A DNA stretch of 64,000 nt. Origin: Sphingoaurantiacus capsulatus. Lineage in GTDB: Bacteria; Pseudomonadota; Alphaproteobacteria; Sphingomonadales; Sphingomonadaceae. The stretch covers positions 310,001-374,000 of the forward strand of contig NZ_JBHRXV010000004.1 in assembly GCF_042648405.1 (NCBI RefSeq), in the 5' to 3' direction. Positions 53,270 to 62,840 of the stretch are shown piece by piece (the stretch's first letter is position 1; every line of letters begins with the position of its first letter). The position numbers and the translations under genes were made by a program. The notes beneath the pieces are model-generated. The model ran no database searches and had not been told where the DNA came from. It was given only the letters and a program-made list of their open reading frames with translations.

Positions 53270-54865
53270 ATGTCGCCACTCGATCAGCTGGACCGCCCGC
53301 TCGCCGCGCTCGAGGAGTTGCGGATGCTCACCGACGCGGTGCCGGTGCTCATCTCCTTCTTCGACGAAAATCTCGTCTGCCGCTTCGCCAACGCGCACCA
53401 CAACCGCTGGTACGGGCGGTCGCCGCAGGAGCTGATCGGGCTGCCGATGAGCGAATTCCTGCCGCCCGAGATTTACGCCAAGCGCCTGCCCTACCTCGCG
53501 CGCGTCGCCGCCGGCGAGCAGGTGTCGTTCGACGCGCCGGTGCCGCATCGCGACGGCACGCTCCATGATGCCGCCATCCGCTATGTGCCGAAGATGGGGC
53601 CGCGCGGCTTCGCGGGCTTCTATACGCTGGTGTTCGACGTCGCGGTGCAGCAGCACCGCTTCCGCAGCGTGTTCGACGGCAATGCCGTCGCCTTCTGGGA
53701 AATCGATGTTTCCGGCGTCACCGCATTGCTGATGGCCGAAGTCGAGCGGGGCGTCACCGACCCGATCGCGCAACTCGCCACCGACCCGCTGCGCATCCGC
53801 GCGGCGATGGACGCGGTGCGCATCATCGACGTCAACGACAAGGCGGCCTCGCTGTTCGGCGTCGACCGCGACGCGGTGGCGGGGCGCAGCGTCAGTCGCT
53901 TCTGGCCACCGGCGAGCGAAACGGCGTTCGTCGGCAGCGTCGCCGCCTCCTTCCAGGGTGACGCCACCTATGAGGTCGAGACGGTGCTGCTGCGCGCCGA
54001 CGGACGGCTGGTCGACGTGCTGTTCACCTGCGCGTTCCCGCGGGATGCCGGCCCGGCGCACTATGTGACGGTCGGCTTCGTCGATATCAGCGAGCGTGTC
54101 GCCAAGGAGCGCGCGCTGGCGAAGGTGCAAGCCGATCTGGCGCATGCCGCGCGCGTCGCGACCTTGGGCGAACTTACCGCCTCGATCGCGCATGAGGTCA
54201 ACCAGCCGCTCGCCGCCGTCGCCGCCAACGGCAACGCGGCGCTGCGCTGGCTCAACCGGCCGGTGCCCGACATCGGCGAGGTGAAGGCGGCGATCGACCG
54301 CATCATCGAGGAGGCGACGCGCGCCTCGGAGATCATCGCGCGCACGCGGGCGCTGGCGATGAAGGGTGAGACCGAGCGGCAGGTGTTCTGCCCCAATACC
54401 ATGGTGCATGACGCGGTCGCGCTGGTGCGCCGCCAACTCGATGCCGGCGGGGTCGAACTGCGGCTCGAGCTGGCGGACGACCTGCCGCCGATCAACGCCG
54501 ACCGCATCCAGCTTCAGCAGGTGACGATCAACCTGATGATCAATGCCGCGCAGGCGATGGCCGACCAGCCGGCCGGCACCCGCCAGCTGACCGTCGCCTC
54601 GCGCCATGAGGGCGACGCGGTGCTGTTCGAGGTCGCCGATACCGGTCCCGGTTTCCCGGGCTGTGATTCATCGAAGCTGTTCGGCGCCTTCTACACCACC
54701 AAGCCGACCGGCATGGGCATGGGCCTGTCGGTCGCGCGCACCATCGTCGAGGCGCATGGCGGCGTGATCGACGCATATTGCCTGGGCGAGGGCACTGGCG
54801 CTGCCTTCCGCTTCACCGTGCCGGCGCACGACGGCGACGACTGCCCGAACCATACGCAGGTATAG
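53270..54865 (+). CDS. PAS-domain sensor histidine kinase
   Basis: A 531-residue cytosolic kinase. PAS1 covers about 17-128; the second PAS module (about 131-275) has the same variant pattern as the kinase at 46266 (AFWEID..GVTALLMAEVERGVTD, then RIIDVNDKAASLFG). HisKA H308 lies in SIAHEVNQPLAA; the ATPase has INLMINAAQAM, DTGPGF and GMGMGLSV. It is probably the partner of the divergent regulator at 52597. Confidence 0.94.
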   Translation: MSPLDQLDRPLAALEELRMLTDAVPVLISFFDENLVCRFANAHHNRWYGRSPQELIGLPMSEFLPPEIYAKRLPYLARVAAGEQVSFDAPVPHRDGTLHDAAIRYVPKMGPRGFAGFYTLVFDVAVQQHRFRSVFDGNAVAFWEIDVSGVTALLMAEVERGVTDPIAQLATDPLRIRAAMDAVRIIDVNDKAASLFGVDRDAVAGRSVSRFWPPASETAFVGSVAASFQGDATYEVETVLLRADGRLVDVLFTCAFPRDAGPAHYVTVGFVDISERVAKERALAKVQADLAHAARVATLGELTASIAHEVNQPLAAVAANGNAALRWLNRPVPDIGEVKAAIDRIIEEATRASEIIARTRALAMKGETERQVFCPNTMVHDAVALVRRQLDAGGVELRLELADDLPPINADRIQLQQVTINLMINAAQAMADQPAGTRQLTVASRHEGDAVLFEVADTGPGFPGCDSSKLFGAFYTTKPTGMGMGLSVARTIVEAHGGVIDAYCLGEGTGAAFRFTVPAHDGDDCPNHTQV

Positions 54866-54872
54866 TTTTCGC

Positions 54873-55092
54873 AGACCCACGTAGAATGTCGTGAACAGGC
54901 GCCGTCTGCCATTGATGATGGCGAAGACGGCGAGCGCCCTCCCCCTCTTGGCTTCGCCGCCTGACCCGGAACGGTCTTCCCCCAAAGCCCCGTTCCGGCC
55001 CTTCTTCCCGCGGGAGCCCTTCCTCCCCTCCCCCGAGGTCCCGCGGAAACCCTGGCGGGCGGCGCTTCCCCAAGCGCCGCCCGCTTTCGTTT
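54873..55092 (+). ncRNA. Candidate small regulatory RNA with SD-complementary loops
   Basis: The 390-base gap between 54865 and 55256 contains no supported gene but four stable hairpins: GCCGTCT/AGACGGC (54901-54931), CCGGAACGG/CCGTTCCGG (54966-54998), CCGCGGGA/TCCCGCGG (55008-55046) and a 13-bp terminator stem (55055-55084). Single-stranded stretches are rich in C/U: CCCTCCCCCTC (54937), TCTTCCCCC, and GCCCTTCCTCCCCTCCCCC in the third loop. These could pair with Shine-Dalgarno sequences, as in the alphaproteobacterial alpha-r14 family. A TATAG box ending at 54865 would place the 5' end near 54873. The 5' end and expression are inference. Confidence 0.6.
55055..55092 (+). terminator. Rho-independent terminator of the candidate small RNA
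   Basis: A perfect 13-bp stem GCGGGCGGCGCTT / AAGCGCCGCCCGC, 4-base loop CCCC, followed by TTTCGTTTGG and then CTTTTG. Confidence 0.85.
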
Positions 55093-55140
55093 GGCTTTTG
55101 TTTCGGGCCCGGCCCATTCGTTCATCGGGCAGGCAGATAA

Positions 55141-55166
55141 ACCAACGTATAGGTCCGCGAACCGCG
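55141..55166 (+). promoter_or_regulatory. TATAG-type site upstream of the 55256 gene
   Basis: ACCAACGTATAGGTCCGCGA followed by ACCGCG. The TATAGG..CCGCGAACCGC part is the same as at 45788. It lies 104 bases before the 55256 start. Confidence 0.4.
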
Positions 55167-55255
55167 CGTCTGAATGATCGCGGCGGAGACCGGGCGTACA
55201 TCCGGTTGCATCGACGGTCGCCGATGCCCCCAAGGGCGGCCCGATGGAGGAAGCG

Positions 55256-55624
55256 ATGGCGTATCTCGATCTGACCGGCCTGAACACCACCCCGCAGGCC
55301 CGCACCCGCCGCCCCGCCACGCCGGTCTTCGACCGGCTTGACGAGGCGGCGATCGAGGTCGCGCAGCACGACGGTCTCGCCTCGCTCCGCCAGCCTGGCC
55401 GCATCGGCCGTTTCTTCGAGCGGCTACTCGGGCTGCATGTCGCCTCGGCGCTCGCCGATCCGCGGCTCGAGACGCTGCGCCGGCTCGCCGTCGCCGCCCG
55501 GCTGGGCAGCGACCGCATCGTCGCCCGCGAGGCGAAGGCGGCGCGTGACGCCGGCTTCACCTCGTTCCAGGTCGATGCGCTGTTCGCGCGCTTCGGTTTC
55601 GCGCCCGCGTTCGAGCGGAGCTAG
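55256..55624 (+). CDS. Hypothetical protein
   Basis: A 122-residue soluble protein with GGAGG five bases before the ATG; a start at 55244 is the alternative. It is rich in Ala/Arg, predicted mostly helical (FDRLDEAAIEVAQHDGLASL, LETLRRLAVAARLGSDRIV). No family recognised. It converges with the TonB receptor gene with only 6 bases between the stops. A TATAG-type site lies upstream. Confidence 0.75.
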   Translation: MAYLDLTGLNTTPQARTRRPATPVFDRLDEAAIEVAQHDGLASLRQPGRIGRFFERLLGLHVASALADPRLETLRRLAVAARLGSDRIVAREAKAARDAGFTSFQVDALFARFGFAPAFERS

Positions 55625-55630
55625 CCGAGG

Positions 55631-57868
55631 CTAGAAGGCCGCGCGCAGGGTGAGCTGGAACAGCGCGCCCGAGCGCTCGCTCTCCAGTTCCGATTCCTCC
55701 ACGTCGTTGCCGGCGCGCGCCTCGAGAATGTCCTCGACCGAGTCGCCATCGTAGAAGCGGAAATCTTCCTTCTTCTTGCGATCGAGCAGGTTCTGCGCCG
55801 ACAGGCGCACCACGAAGGCATCGGCGAAGCGCTTCTCGATGAAGGCTTCGAGATCGCGGCCGTAGCGAAGCTCCACCGTCTCATCGAGCTGCGATTCGAG
55901 CGACCGGCTGCGGCCCGACAGCGAGGCGCCGAAGCTGACGCCGGCGCTGCGCAGATTGTGGATGAAGCCGATGTTGTAGACGTGGTGCGGCTGGCCGTTG
56001 AACCGGCGCTCGAGCCCGGTGAACGGATCAGTCACGTCGCTGTCGAGATAGGTGTAGTTGGCGAACACGCCAGTATCGGGCAGGCCCGCAACCGCGAGCG
56101 AGGTCGACAGGTCGAACTCGATGCCCCAGGTCTTGCCGTCGCCGATATTCTGCGGCGTGTAGACGTTGCCGCCGCCCGACGCGACCTCACCGGTGTCGAC
56201 CAGCTCAATGAGGTTGGAGACGTCGCGGTAGAAGATATTGACGCCGACGATGCCGTTGCTGCCAACGCGATGCTCGTAGCCGACGTCGACGCCCCAGGCG
56301 CGTTCGTTGGCGAGACCGGGGTTGCCGACCAGGTCGTCCTCGTCCGCGGGCTCTTCTTCCTGCGTGTAGGGCGAGATCAGATCATAGTCTGGGCGGCGCA
56401 CGGTGCGCGCGACCGAGGCGCGGAACTGGCCCGCCTCGCTCGGCGCCCAGCGCAGGTGCAGCGACGGGTTGAGGCTTTCGGCGTCATAGTCGGCGGTGCC
56501 GTCGTCGCTGGTGGTGTCGCGGCGGGTGATCTCGTAGCGCAGGCCGCCGTCGATGGTGATCGCCTCGCTCGCCGTGAAGGTGACGCGGGCATAGGGGTCA
56601 TAGCGCTTTTCCTTGATGGTGAAGATCGCGCCGGGGCCGGTTTCCTCGCTGACGTCGGTGCCGTCGATCTCGAACACGCGGTTGGTGCCGTCGCGCTCCT
56701 TCTGCAGGAGATCGATGCCGACCTTCACACGCACCCGGGCGTCATCCTCGCCGAAGGCGTAGTAGAGCGTCTGGGTGAACTCGCTGTCGCGGATGTCGAG
56801 CGTCTCGCGCTCGACGAGGTCGACATCGTCGACGTCGTCGCCCTCCTCCGTGCTGACGCGGCTCTTGTCGCGGAAGCCCGACCAGCCGAAGGCGGCGCCG
56901 AGATCGCCCGGCCCCACGGCGAGCTCGCCGTCGGCGGCCAGCGCATAGGTCTGCTGGCTGATCCGCTCGCGCTGGATCTCCACGCTGTCGAGATCGAGAT
57001 CGGCGGGCGAATCGCCCTCGAAGATCGTCGAGACCTCATCCTCGTCGCGGTCGGTGTCGACGACCAGCGCGTTGATGCGCAGCCGGCCGGCATCGCTCTT
57101 CGTCGTCACCTCGAAATTGCCCGAGATGTCGGTGCCGTCGCGGGTGTCGTCCTGCAGCTCGCGGCCGGTATATTCGGCGAACTCGCCGTCGAAGAAGTCG
57201 GTGGTCTTCTTCTTGGGGTTGCGGCGGCCCTGATAGTTGAGCGCGCCCCAAAGCGTGGTGTCGCCCTTCCCGTCGGCATAGGCGATCGCGCCCGACGGAC
57301 GGAGCTTGCCGTCCTCGTTCATCAGCACGCCGCCCTTGAGGAAGCCGCCGTCGAACGATGCCGATTCCTTGGTGACGACGTTGAGCGTGCCGGCGACGCC
57401 TTCGCTGGGCTGATCGGCGCGCGGCGCGCGGACGATCTCGATCCGCTCGACCAGCTCGGCGGGCAGGCGGTCGACGAAGAAGCTGCGGTCGCTCTCGCCG
57501 CCCGGCGGACGGCGGCCGTTGATCAGCACCTGGGTGAAGCCCGACGGCAGGCCGCGCATCTGCACGCCGTCATATTCGAGCACGTCCGAGGTGAAGGTGA
57601 CGCCCGGCACGCGCTTCAGCATCTCGCCGACCGACACCGGCTCGAACCGCTGGAAATATTCGAGATCGTAGGAGAGCACCGGGTTGGCATCGAGCGTGCG
57701 GTTGCGAAAGTAGAGCTCGCCGGTCACGACGATTTCCTGCGAATCCACCGCGTCCTCGGCTTCCGCCACCTCGCCGGCGCCGGTCGTTGCCTCCTGCGCG
57801 AATAGGGGAGCGGCGAAGGCGAGCGGCAGCAAAGCCGCGCTCAGGCGAAGAAGAGTCGTCGATTTCAT
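55631..57868 (-). CDS. TonB-dependent receptor linked to phytase
   Basis: A 745-residue outer-membrane receptor starting MKSTTLLRLSAALLPLAFAAP. A TonB-box-like QEIVVTGE is present near residue 50, followed by a plug (MLKRVPGVTFTSDVLEYDGVQMRGLPSGFTQVLINGRRPPGG, then VEIVRAPRADQPSEGVAGTLNVV). The barrel carries many Asp/Glu-rich extracellular loops (EEGDDVDDVDLVERE). The last residue is Phe. It diverges from a beta-propeller phytase gene, an arrangement known in phytate-using bacteria, suggesting import of a phytate product or of a metal-phosphate complex. The start at 57868 is preferred over the longer frame. Confidence 0.93.
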   Translation of the reverse strand: MKSTTLLRLSAALLPLAFAAPLFAQEATTGAGEVAEAEDAVDSQEIVVTGELYFRNRTLDANPVLSYDLEYFQRFEPVSVGEMLKRVPGVTFTSDVLEYDGVQMRGLPSGFTQVLINGRRPPGGESDRSFFVDRLPAELVERIEIVRAPRADQPSEGVAGTLNVVTKESASFDGGFLKGGVLMNEDGKLRPSGAIAYADGKGDTTLWGALNYQGRRNPKKKTTDFFDGEFAEYTGRELQDDTRDGTDISGNFEVTTKSDAGRLRINALVVDTDRDEDEVSTIFEGDSPADLDLDSVEIQRERISQQTYALAADGELAVGPGDLGAAFGWSGFRDKSRVSTEEGDDVDDVDLVERETLDIRDSEFTQTLYYAFGEDDARVRVKVGIDLLQKERDGTNRVFEIDGTDVSEETGPGAIFTIKEKRYDPYARVTFTASEAITIDGGLRYEITRRDTTSDDGTADYDAESLNPSLHLRWAPSEAGQFRASVARTVRRPDYDLISPYTQEEEPADEDDLVGNPGLANERAWGVDVGYEHRVGSNGIVGVNIFYRDVSNLIELVDTGEVASGGGNVYTPQNIGDGKTWGIEFDLSTSLAVAGLPDTGVFANYTYLDSDVTDPFTGLERRFNGQPHHVYNIGFIHNLRSAGVSFGASLSGRSRSLESQLDETVELRYGRDLEAFIEKRFADAFVVRLSAQNLLDRKKKEDFRFYDGDSVEDILEARAGNDVEESELESERSGALFQLTLRAAF

Positions 57869-57958
57869 ATCATCCCGCTCCAGCTCGATCGAAGTTGACG
57901 CCGCGCCGACAAGCTGTATGTCGACGGCGTGCCGCGCCGCTTTACCGGGGAGCCAGTG

Positions 57959-59044
57959 ATGATTTCTTTTCGGAACTGTTTCGTTTCTGTGACAACGATC
58001 GCAAGTCTTGCTTTTTTGTCTGGATGCGCTCCGAAAATCACGGGTGACCCGGCCGTATCGGTGCCTGCGGCGGCGGAAACGACGGCGGTCGCGACCGCCA
58101 ATGCCGACGCCGCCGACGATCCGGCGATCTGGGCGCCGCCGGCGGGCGGTATGTTGCGTTTCAAGGGTCAGGAACTGCCCGGGCTGATTGTCGGCACCGA
58201 CAAGAAGGCCGGTCTCTACGTCTACGGCGTCGACGGCGCGCAGTTGCAGTTCCTGCCGGAAGGATTGCTCAACAATGTCGACCTGCGCGATGACTTCGTC
58301 GTCGACGGCAAGCCGCAGCTGCTGATTGCCGCCTCCGACCGCGGCGCGCGCAAGGGCATCGCGCTGTATCTGTTCGATCCGGCCTCGACCGATCCGGCCA
58401 ACGCGGTGCGACCCTGGGGCGCGATCGCCTCCGATGTAGTCGAGCCCTATGGCTTCTGCTTCGGCCGCCGCGGCGATCAGGTCGTCGCGGTGCTGGTGGC
58501 GAAGGACGGCGAGGTCCGCCAGTACCGCATCACCGCCGAGAATGGTCAGCCGAAGGGCGTCGAGGAACGGCGCTTCGCCATCGGCTCGCAGTCGGAGGGC
58601 TGTGTGATCGACGACCGCGCCGGGCGCCTCTACGTCGGCGAGGAGATGAAGGGCGTGTGGCGCTATGCGCTCGATCCCGCGGCGGGCAACGACCGGCTGC
58701 AGGTCGGCACCGCCGACGGCAAGCAGCTCGTCACCGACGTCGAGGGCGTGACCTTGATGCGTGACGGCGAGGTCACTCATCTCGTGGTGTCGAGCCAGGG
58801 CGACAGCGCCTTCGCGGTGTGGCGGGTCGACGGCGACACGCCGGTCTATCGCGGCCGCTTCCGCGTCGAGGGCGCCGGCGCCGTCGATGCGGTGACCGGC
58901 ACCGACGGGCTCGACGGCTTTTCGGGCCCGATCGGCGCCTACCCGGAAGGACTGCTCGCGATCCAGGACGATATCGACACCGGCGGCACGCAGAATTTCA
59001 AGCTCGTCGACTGGCGCGAGGTGAAGCGCGCGCTCGGGCTCTAG
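57959..59044 (+). CDS. Beta-propeller phytase (3-phytase-type), lipoprotein
   Basis: A 361-residue predicted lipoprotein; the signal ends in SLAFLSGC. The six-bladed propeller pattern includes DDPAIW, GTDKKAGLYVYGVDGAQLQFLPEGLLNNVDLR, SEGCVIDDRAGRLYVGEEMKGVW and FSGPIGAYPEGLLAIQDD, with numerous calcium-coordinating acidic residues. Such enzymes release phosphate from phytate and need calcium. GGGGAG precedes the ATG. It is divergent from the TonB receptor, 90 bases away, and probably shares its control. Confidence 0.93.
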   Translation: MISFRNCFVSVTTIASLAFLSGCAPKITGDPAVSVPAAAETTAVATANADAADDPAIWAPPAGGMLRFKGQELPGLIVGTDKKAGLYVYGVDGAQLQFLPEGLLNNVDLRDDFVVDGKPQLLIAASDRGARKGIALYLFDPASTDPANAVRPWGAIASDVVEPYGFCFGRRGDQVVAVLVAKDGEVRQYRITAENGQPKGVEERRFAIGSQSEGCVIDDRAGRLYVGEEMKGVWRYALDPAAGNDRLQVGTADGKQLVTDVEGVTLMRDGEVTHLVVSSQGDSAFAVWRVDGDTPVYRGRFRVEGAGAVDAVTGTDGLDGFSGPIGAYPEGLLAIQDDIDTGGTQNFKLVDWREVKRALGL

Positions 59045-59190
59045 CGCCGAGCTCTCGCGCCATTCGGTGACTTTCGGTCGCCAAATGGATGCTTAACCCT
59101 GTTGCCGATGGCCTCCGCGCGTGGATAGATGCGCCGGGGGACTGAGATCTTGGCGATCGGGCGGGACGCACGCAGCATCGGAGAGCCGGC

Positions 59191-60312
59191 ATGGCGGTAG
59201 CGGCGGTGAGCGCCGTGGGCCGCTGGCTGACCGGTGGCGCGCCGCCGAAGGTGCGCGACCGGCTGCTGACCACGCTGATCCAGCGCCGGCCCGCCGTCTA
59301 TATCTCCTGCGCCGCGCTGCTGATCATGAGCGTGGCCGCCGCGATCATCACGCGGTCGGGCTGGGCCTTCGCCTGGCTGGCGATCGACGCGGTGCTGATC
59401 GCCTACCGCCTCTACCTGTCCTTCCGCTACGACGACGGCATCCGCCCGCCGACCGAGGGCCGCGAGGCGGTGGTCGCGTCGAGCTTCGTGCTGTTCGTCA
59501 TCTTCGGCCTCGGCTGCGCCGCCAGCATCAGCACCGCCGATCCGACGCTGACGCTGATGGCGGTGATTTCGGTGATGGGGGTGTTCGCGGGCCTGGTGTC
59601 GCGCTGGGCGGCGTTTCCGCGACTGACGCTGGTCACCATCACGCTGGTCGGCGCGCCCGTCTGCTGGTCGCTGGCGGTGCTCGCCGGCGGCGCGGTGTGG
59701 CTGGCGGCGCTGCAGTTCGCGCTGATCGGCGTCACCACCAGCGCGCAGACCATCCAGAACCATCACATCCTCGTGCGCATGCTGCGCGCCGAGCAGCGCA
59801 ACTGGCAGATGGCGCGCACCGACCTGCTGACCGGCCTCGGCAACCGCGCGCAGCTCTACGAGGAGCTGAACGGCGCTTGCTCCCGCCTGCGCGCGACGCC
59901 GGGCGAGGCCGGCTTCGCGCTGCTCTATGTCGATCTCGATGGCTTCAAAACGGTCAACGACACCCATGGCCATGCCGTCGGCGACAAGCTGCTCGAACGG
60001 ATCGGCCGCAGCCTCGCCGCCGCGCTCGACGGCGACGACCGCGCCTATCGCATCGGCGGCGACGAGTTCCTGGTGGTGATGCCGCGCGCCGACGCCGCGC
60101 GCGCCGAAGCGCTGGCGACGAAGATCATGGCGGTGATCGGCGCCTCGCATGACATCGATCTCCCTGCGCGCGTGCGCGTGACCGCCTCCATCGGCATCGC
60201 GCTGGCCCCCGACGACGGCTGCGACGCGCAGCTGTTGATCGCGCACGCCGACCGCGCGCTCTACAATGCCAAGCGAGACGGCAAGGACCGTTTCGCCCGC
60301 TACGCTGCCTGA
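59191..60312 (+). CDS. Membrane diguanylate cyclase (GGDEF)
   Basis: A 373-residue protein with about six membrane helices in residues 35-185, followed by a cytosolic GGDEF domain (TDLLTGLGNR, YVDLDGFKTVND, RIGGDEF with the active site at 289-293). The residues where the inhibitory I-site RxxD is expected read DGDD, so the I-site looks absent. It probably makes cyclic di-GMP. The signal sensed is unknown. GGAGAG precedes the ATG; the gene follows the phytase by 146 bases. Confidence 0.94.
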   Translation: MAVAAVSAVGRWLTGGAPPKVRDRLLTTLIQRRPAVYISCAALLIMSVAAAIITRSGWAFAWLAIDAVLIAYRLYLSFRYDDGIRPPTEGREAVVASSFVLFVIFGLGCAASISTADPTLTLMAVISVMGVFAGLVSRWAAFPRLTLVTITLVGAPVCWSLAVLAGGAVWLAALQFALIGVTTSAQTIQNHHILVRMLRAEQRNWQMARTDLLTGLGNRAQLYEELNGACSRLRATPGEAGFALLYVDLDGFKTVNDTHGHAVGDKLLERIGRSLAAALDGDDRAYRIGGDEFLVVMPRADAARAEALATKIMAVIGASHDIDLPARVRVTASIGIALAPDDGCDAQLLIAHADRALYNAKRDGKDRFARYAA

Positions 60313-60416
60313 CGCTCCGGCTTTCGGCAAGCTGAACCGAAGATAAACGCCGGGTTCAGCGAGGGAATTCTAAAAGGCACGCCGTATCTATATCACAACA
60401 GTGAGTGGAGTTGGGC

Positions 60417-60950
60417 ATGCGTACCAAGATTCTTCTGGCCGTCTCGACGGCGATTCTGGCGTCGGCGGTGACCTTTGCTGCGCCAGGCCAGGGCGGCGGC
60501 CATCGCGGCTTTGCCAAGTTCGATGCCAACAGCGACGGGTCGGTGACCCGCGCCGAGGTGGACGCCAAGGCGGCGACGCGCTTCGCAATGATCGACAGCA
60601 ACAAGGACGGCTTCGTCACCCCGGCCGAGTTGAAGGCGCAGCAGGACAACGCCAAGGCCAAATGGGCCGAGAAGCGCGCCGAGCGGGCGGAAAAGGCCGG
60701 CGAAAAAGCCAAGGCCCGCGTCGAAAAGCGCGGCGATCGGATGGAGAAGCGCTTCGCCAATCGCGAGGGCAAGGCCGCCGAGCGCTTCGCGGCGCGCGAC
60801 GCCAACAAGGACGGCCGCCTGAGCCTCACCGAGTTCCAGGCGGGCGGCGGCAAGTATTTCGAACGCTTCGACGCCGACAAGAACGGCACCGTGACCCGCG
60901 AGGAAGTCGCGGCGGCACGCGAGGCGTGGAAGGCCAAGCGCAAGGGATAA
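60417..60950 (+). CDS. Secreted EF-hand calcium-binding protein
   Basis: A 177-residue protein with a signal peptide (MRTKILLAVSTAILASAVTFA). It has four EF-hand loops in two pairs: DANSDGSVTRAE, DSNKDGFVTPAE, then DANKDGRLSLTE and DADKNGTVTREE, separated by a highly charged helix (AKWAEKRAERAEKAGEKAKA). All calcium-ligating positions are kept. The ATG at 60417 is preferred over a GTG at 60405. A strong terminator follows. Confidence 0.92.
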   Translation: MRTKILLAVSTAILASAVTFAAPGQGGGHRGFAKFDANSDGSVTRAEVDAKAATRFAMIDSNKDGFVTPAELKAQQDNAKAKWAEKRAERAEKAGEKAKARVEKRGDRMEKRFANREGKAAERFAARDANKDGRLSLTEFQAGGGKYFERFDADKNGTVTREEVAAAREAWKAKRKG

Positions 60951-60991
60951 TCCTCCCCCTTGCCGCCTCCGTTTCCCCTTGGCGGAGGCCC

Positions 60992-61031
60992 GACGGCCGG
61001 CGAGTCATCGCCGGCCGTCTTTTGTTGTTTT
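60992..61031 (+). terminator. Rho-independent terminator of the EF-hand gene
   Basis: A perfect 12-bp stem GACGGCCGGCGA / TCGCCGGCCGTC with loop GTCA, followed by TTTTGTTGTTTT. It is placed 42 bases after the stop codon. Confidence 0.93.
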
Positions 61032-61105
61032 CCGTTCATGCAACAAAAAACGGAGGTCGAGCGTCAATACGTTACGATTTCGAGATGAGTTGTTGGAGTA
61101 GCGTT

Positions 61106-61318
61106 ATGGCGTATTCGATGGACTTCCTGGCGCGTCCGTTCGCGCTGGTCTACCGCAGCGATGCCGTGAACCACTGTCCGGGCTGTACCCACAGCAACTG
61201 GATGATCGGCCGCATGGTCGCCGAGTGCGCGTTCTGCGGCACCGTGCTGCCGCTGCGCAACAGCCCGCTGCTCGCCACCGGCCAGCGCCGCGGCATGCCG
61301 CAGCTCGCCGCCGCCTAA
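61106..61318 (+). CDS. Zinc-ribbon protein
   Basis: A 70-residue protein starting MAYSMDFLARPFALVYRSDA, with GGAG 7 bases upstream. The motif CPGCTHSNWMIGRMVAECAF followed by C is a C-x2-C...C-x2-C ribbon that should bind zinc or iron, as in rubredoxin-like ribbons. Similar small proteins are common in sphingomonads; function unknown. It converges with purB, 4 bases between stops. Confidence 0.82.
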   Translation: MAYSMDFLARPFALVYRSDAVNHCPGCTHSNWMIGRMVAECAFCGTVLPLRNSPLLATGQRRGMPQLAAA

Positions 61319-61322
61319 CCGC

Positions 61323-62627
<1,305 letters not shown>

Positions 62628-62700
62628 CAGCCAAGCTCCTGATTTATATACGTTCGCGAAACAATTAGTGATTCGTGTCAAGGGGATACGAACGATTTTC

Positions 62701-62725
62701 GGAACCCGCAACCGTAACGAACGTT
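62701..62725 (+). promoter_or_regulatory. EcfG-type promoter of the 62841 gene
   Basis: GGAAC-N16-CGTT matches the alphaproteobacterial general-stress sigma (EcfG) consensus exactly. It lies 115 bases before the ATG, giving a leader of about 110 bases. Confidence 0.6.
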
Positions 62726-62840
62726 CTTCCCATGTCTCTGATCGCCTACGCCTTGGGCAGGCAGAAAGCCTCGGCGGGAAACGACAGGGAGTGTGAGGAA
62801 GTCGTTTACAGTTTCGTATGTTGAGTAGGAGCTTTTAGCT

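Noticed and set aside
54968..54994. GGAAC-N18-CGTT inside the candidate small RNA, as an EcfG promoter
   Set aside because: The spacing is one base too long, and both elements are the two arms of a stable hairpin (CCGGAACGG/CCGTTCCGG), which explains the similarity.
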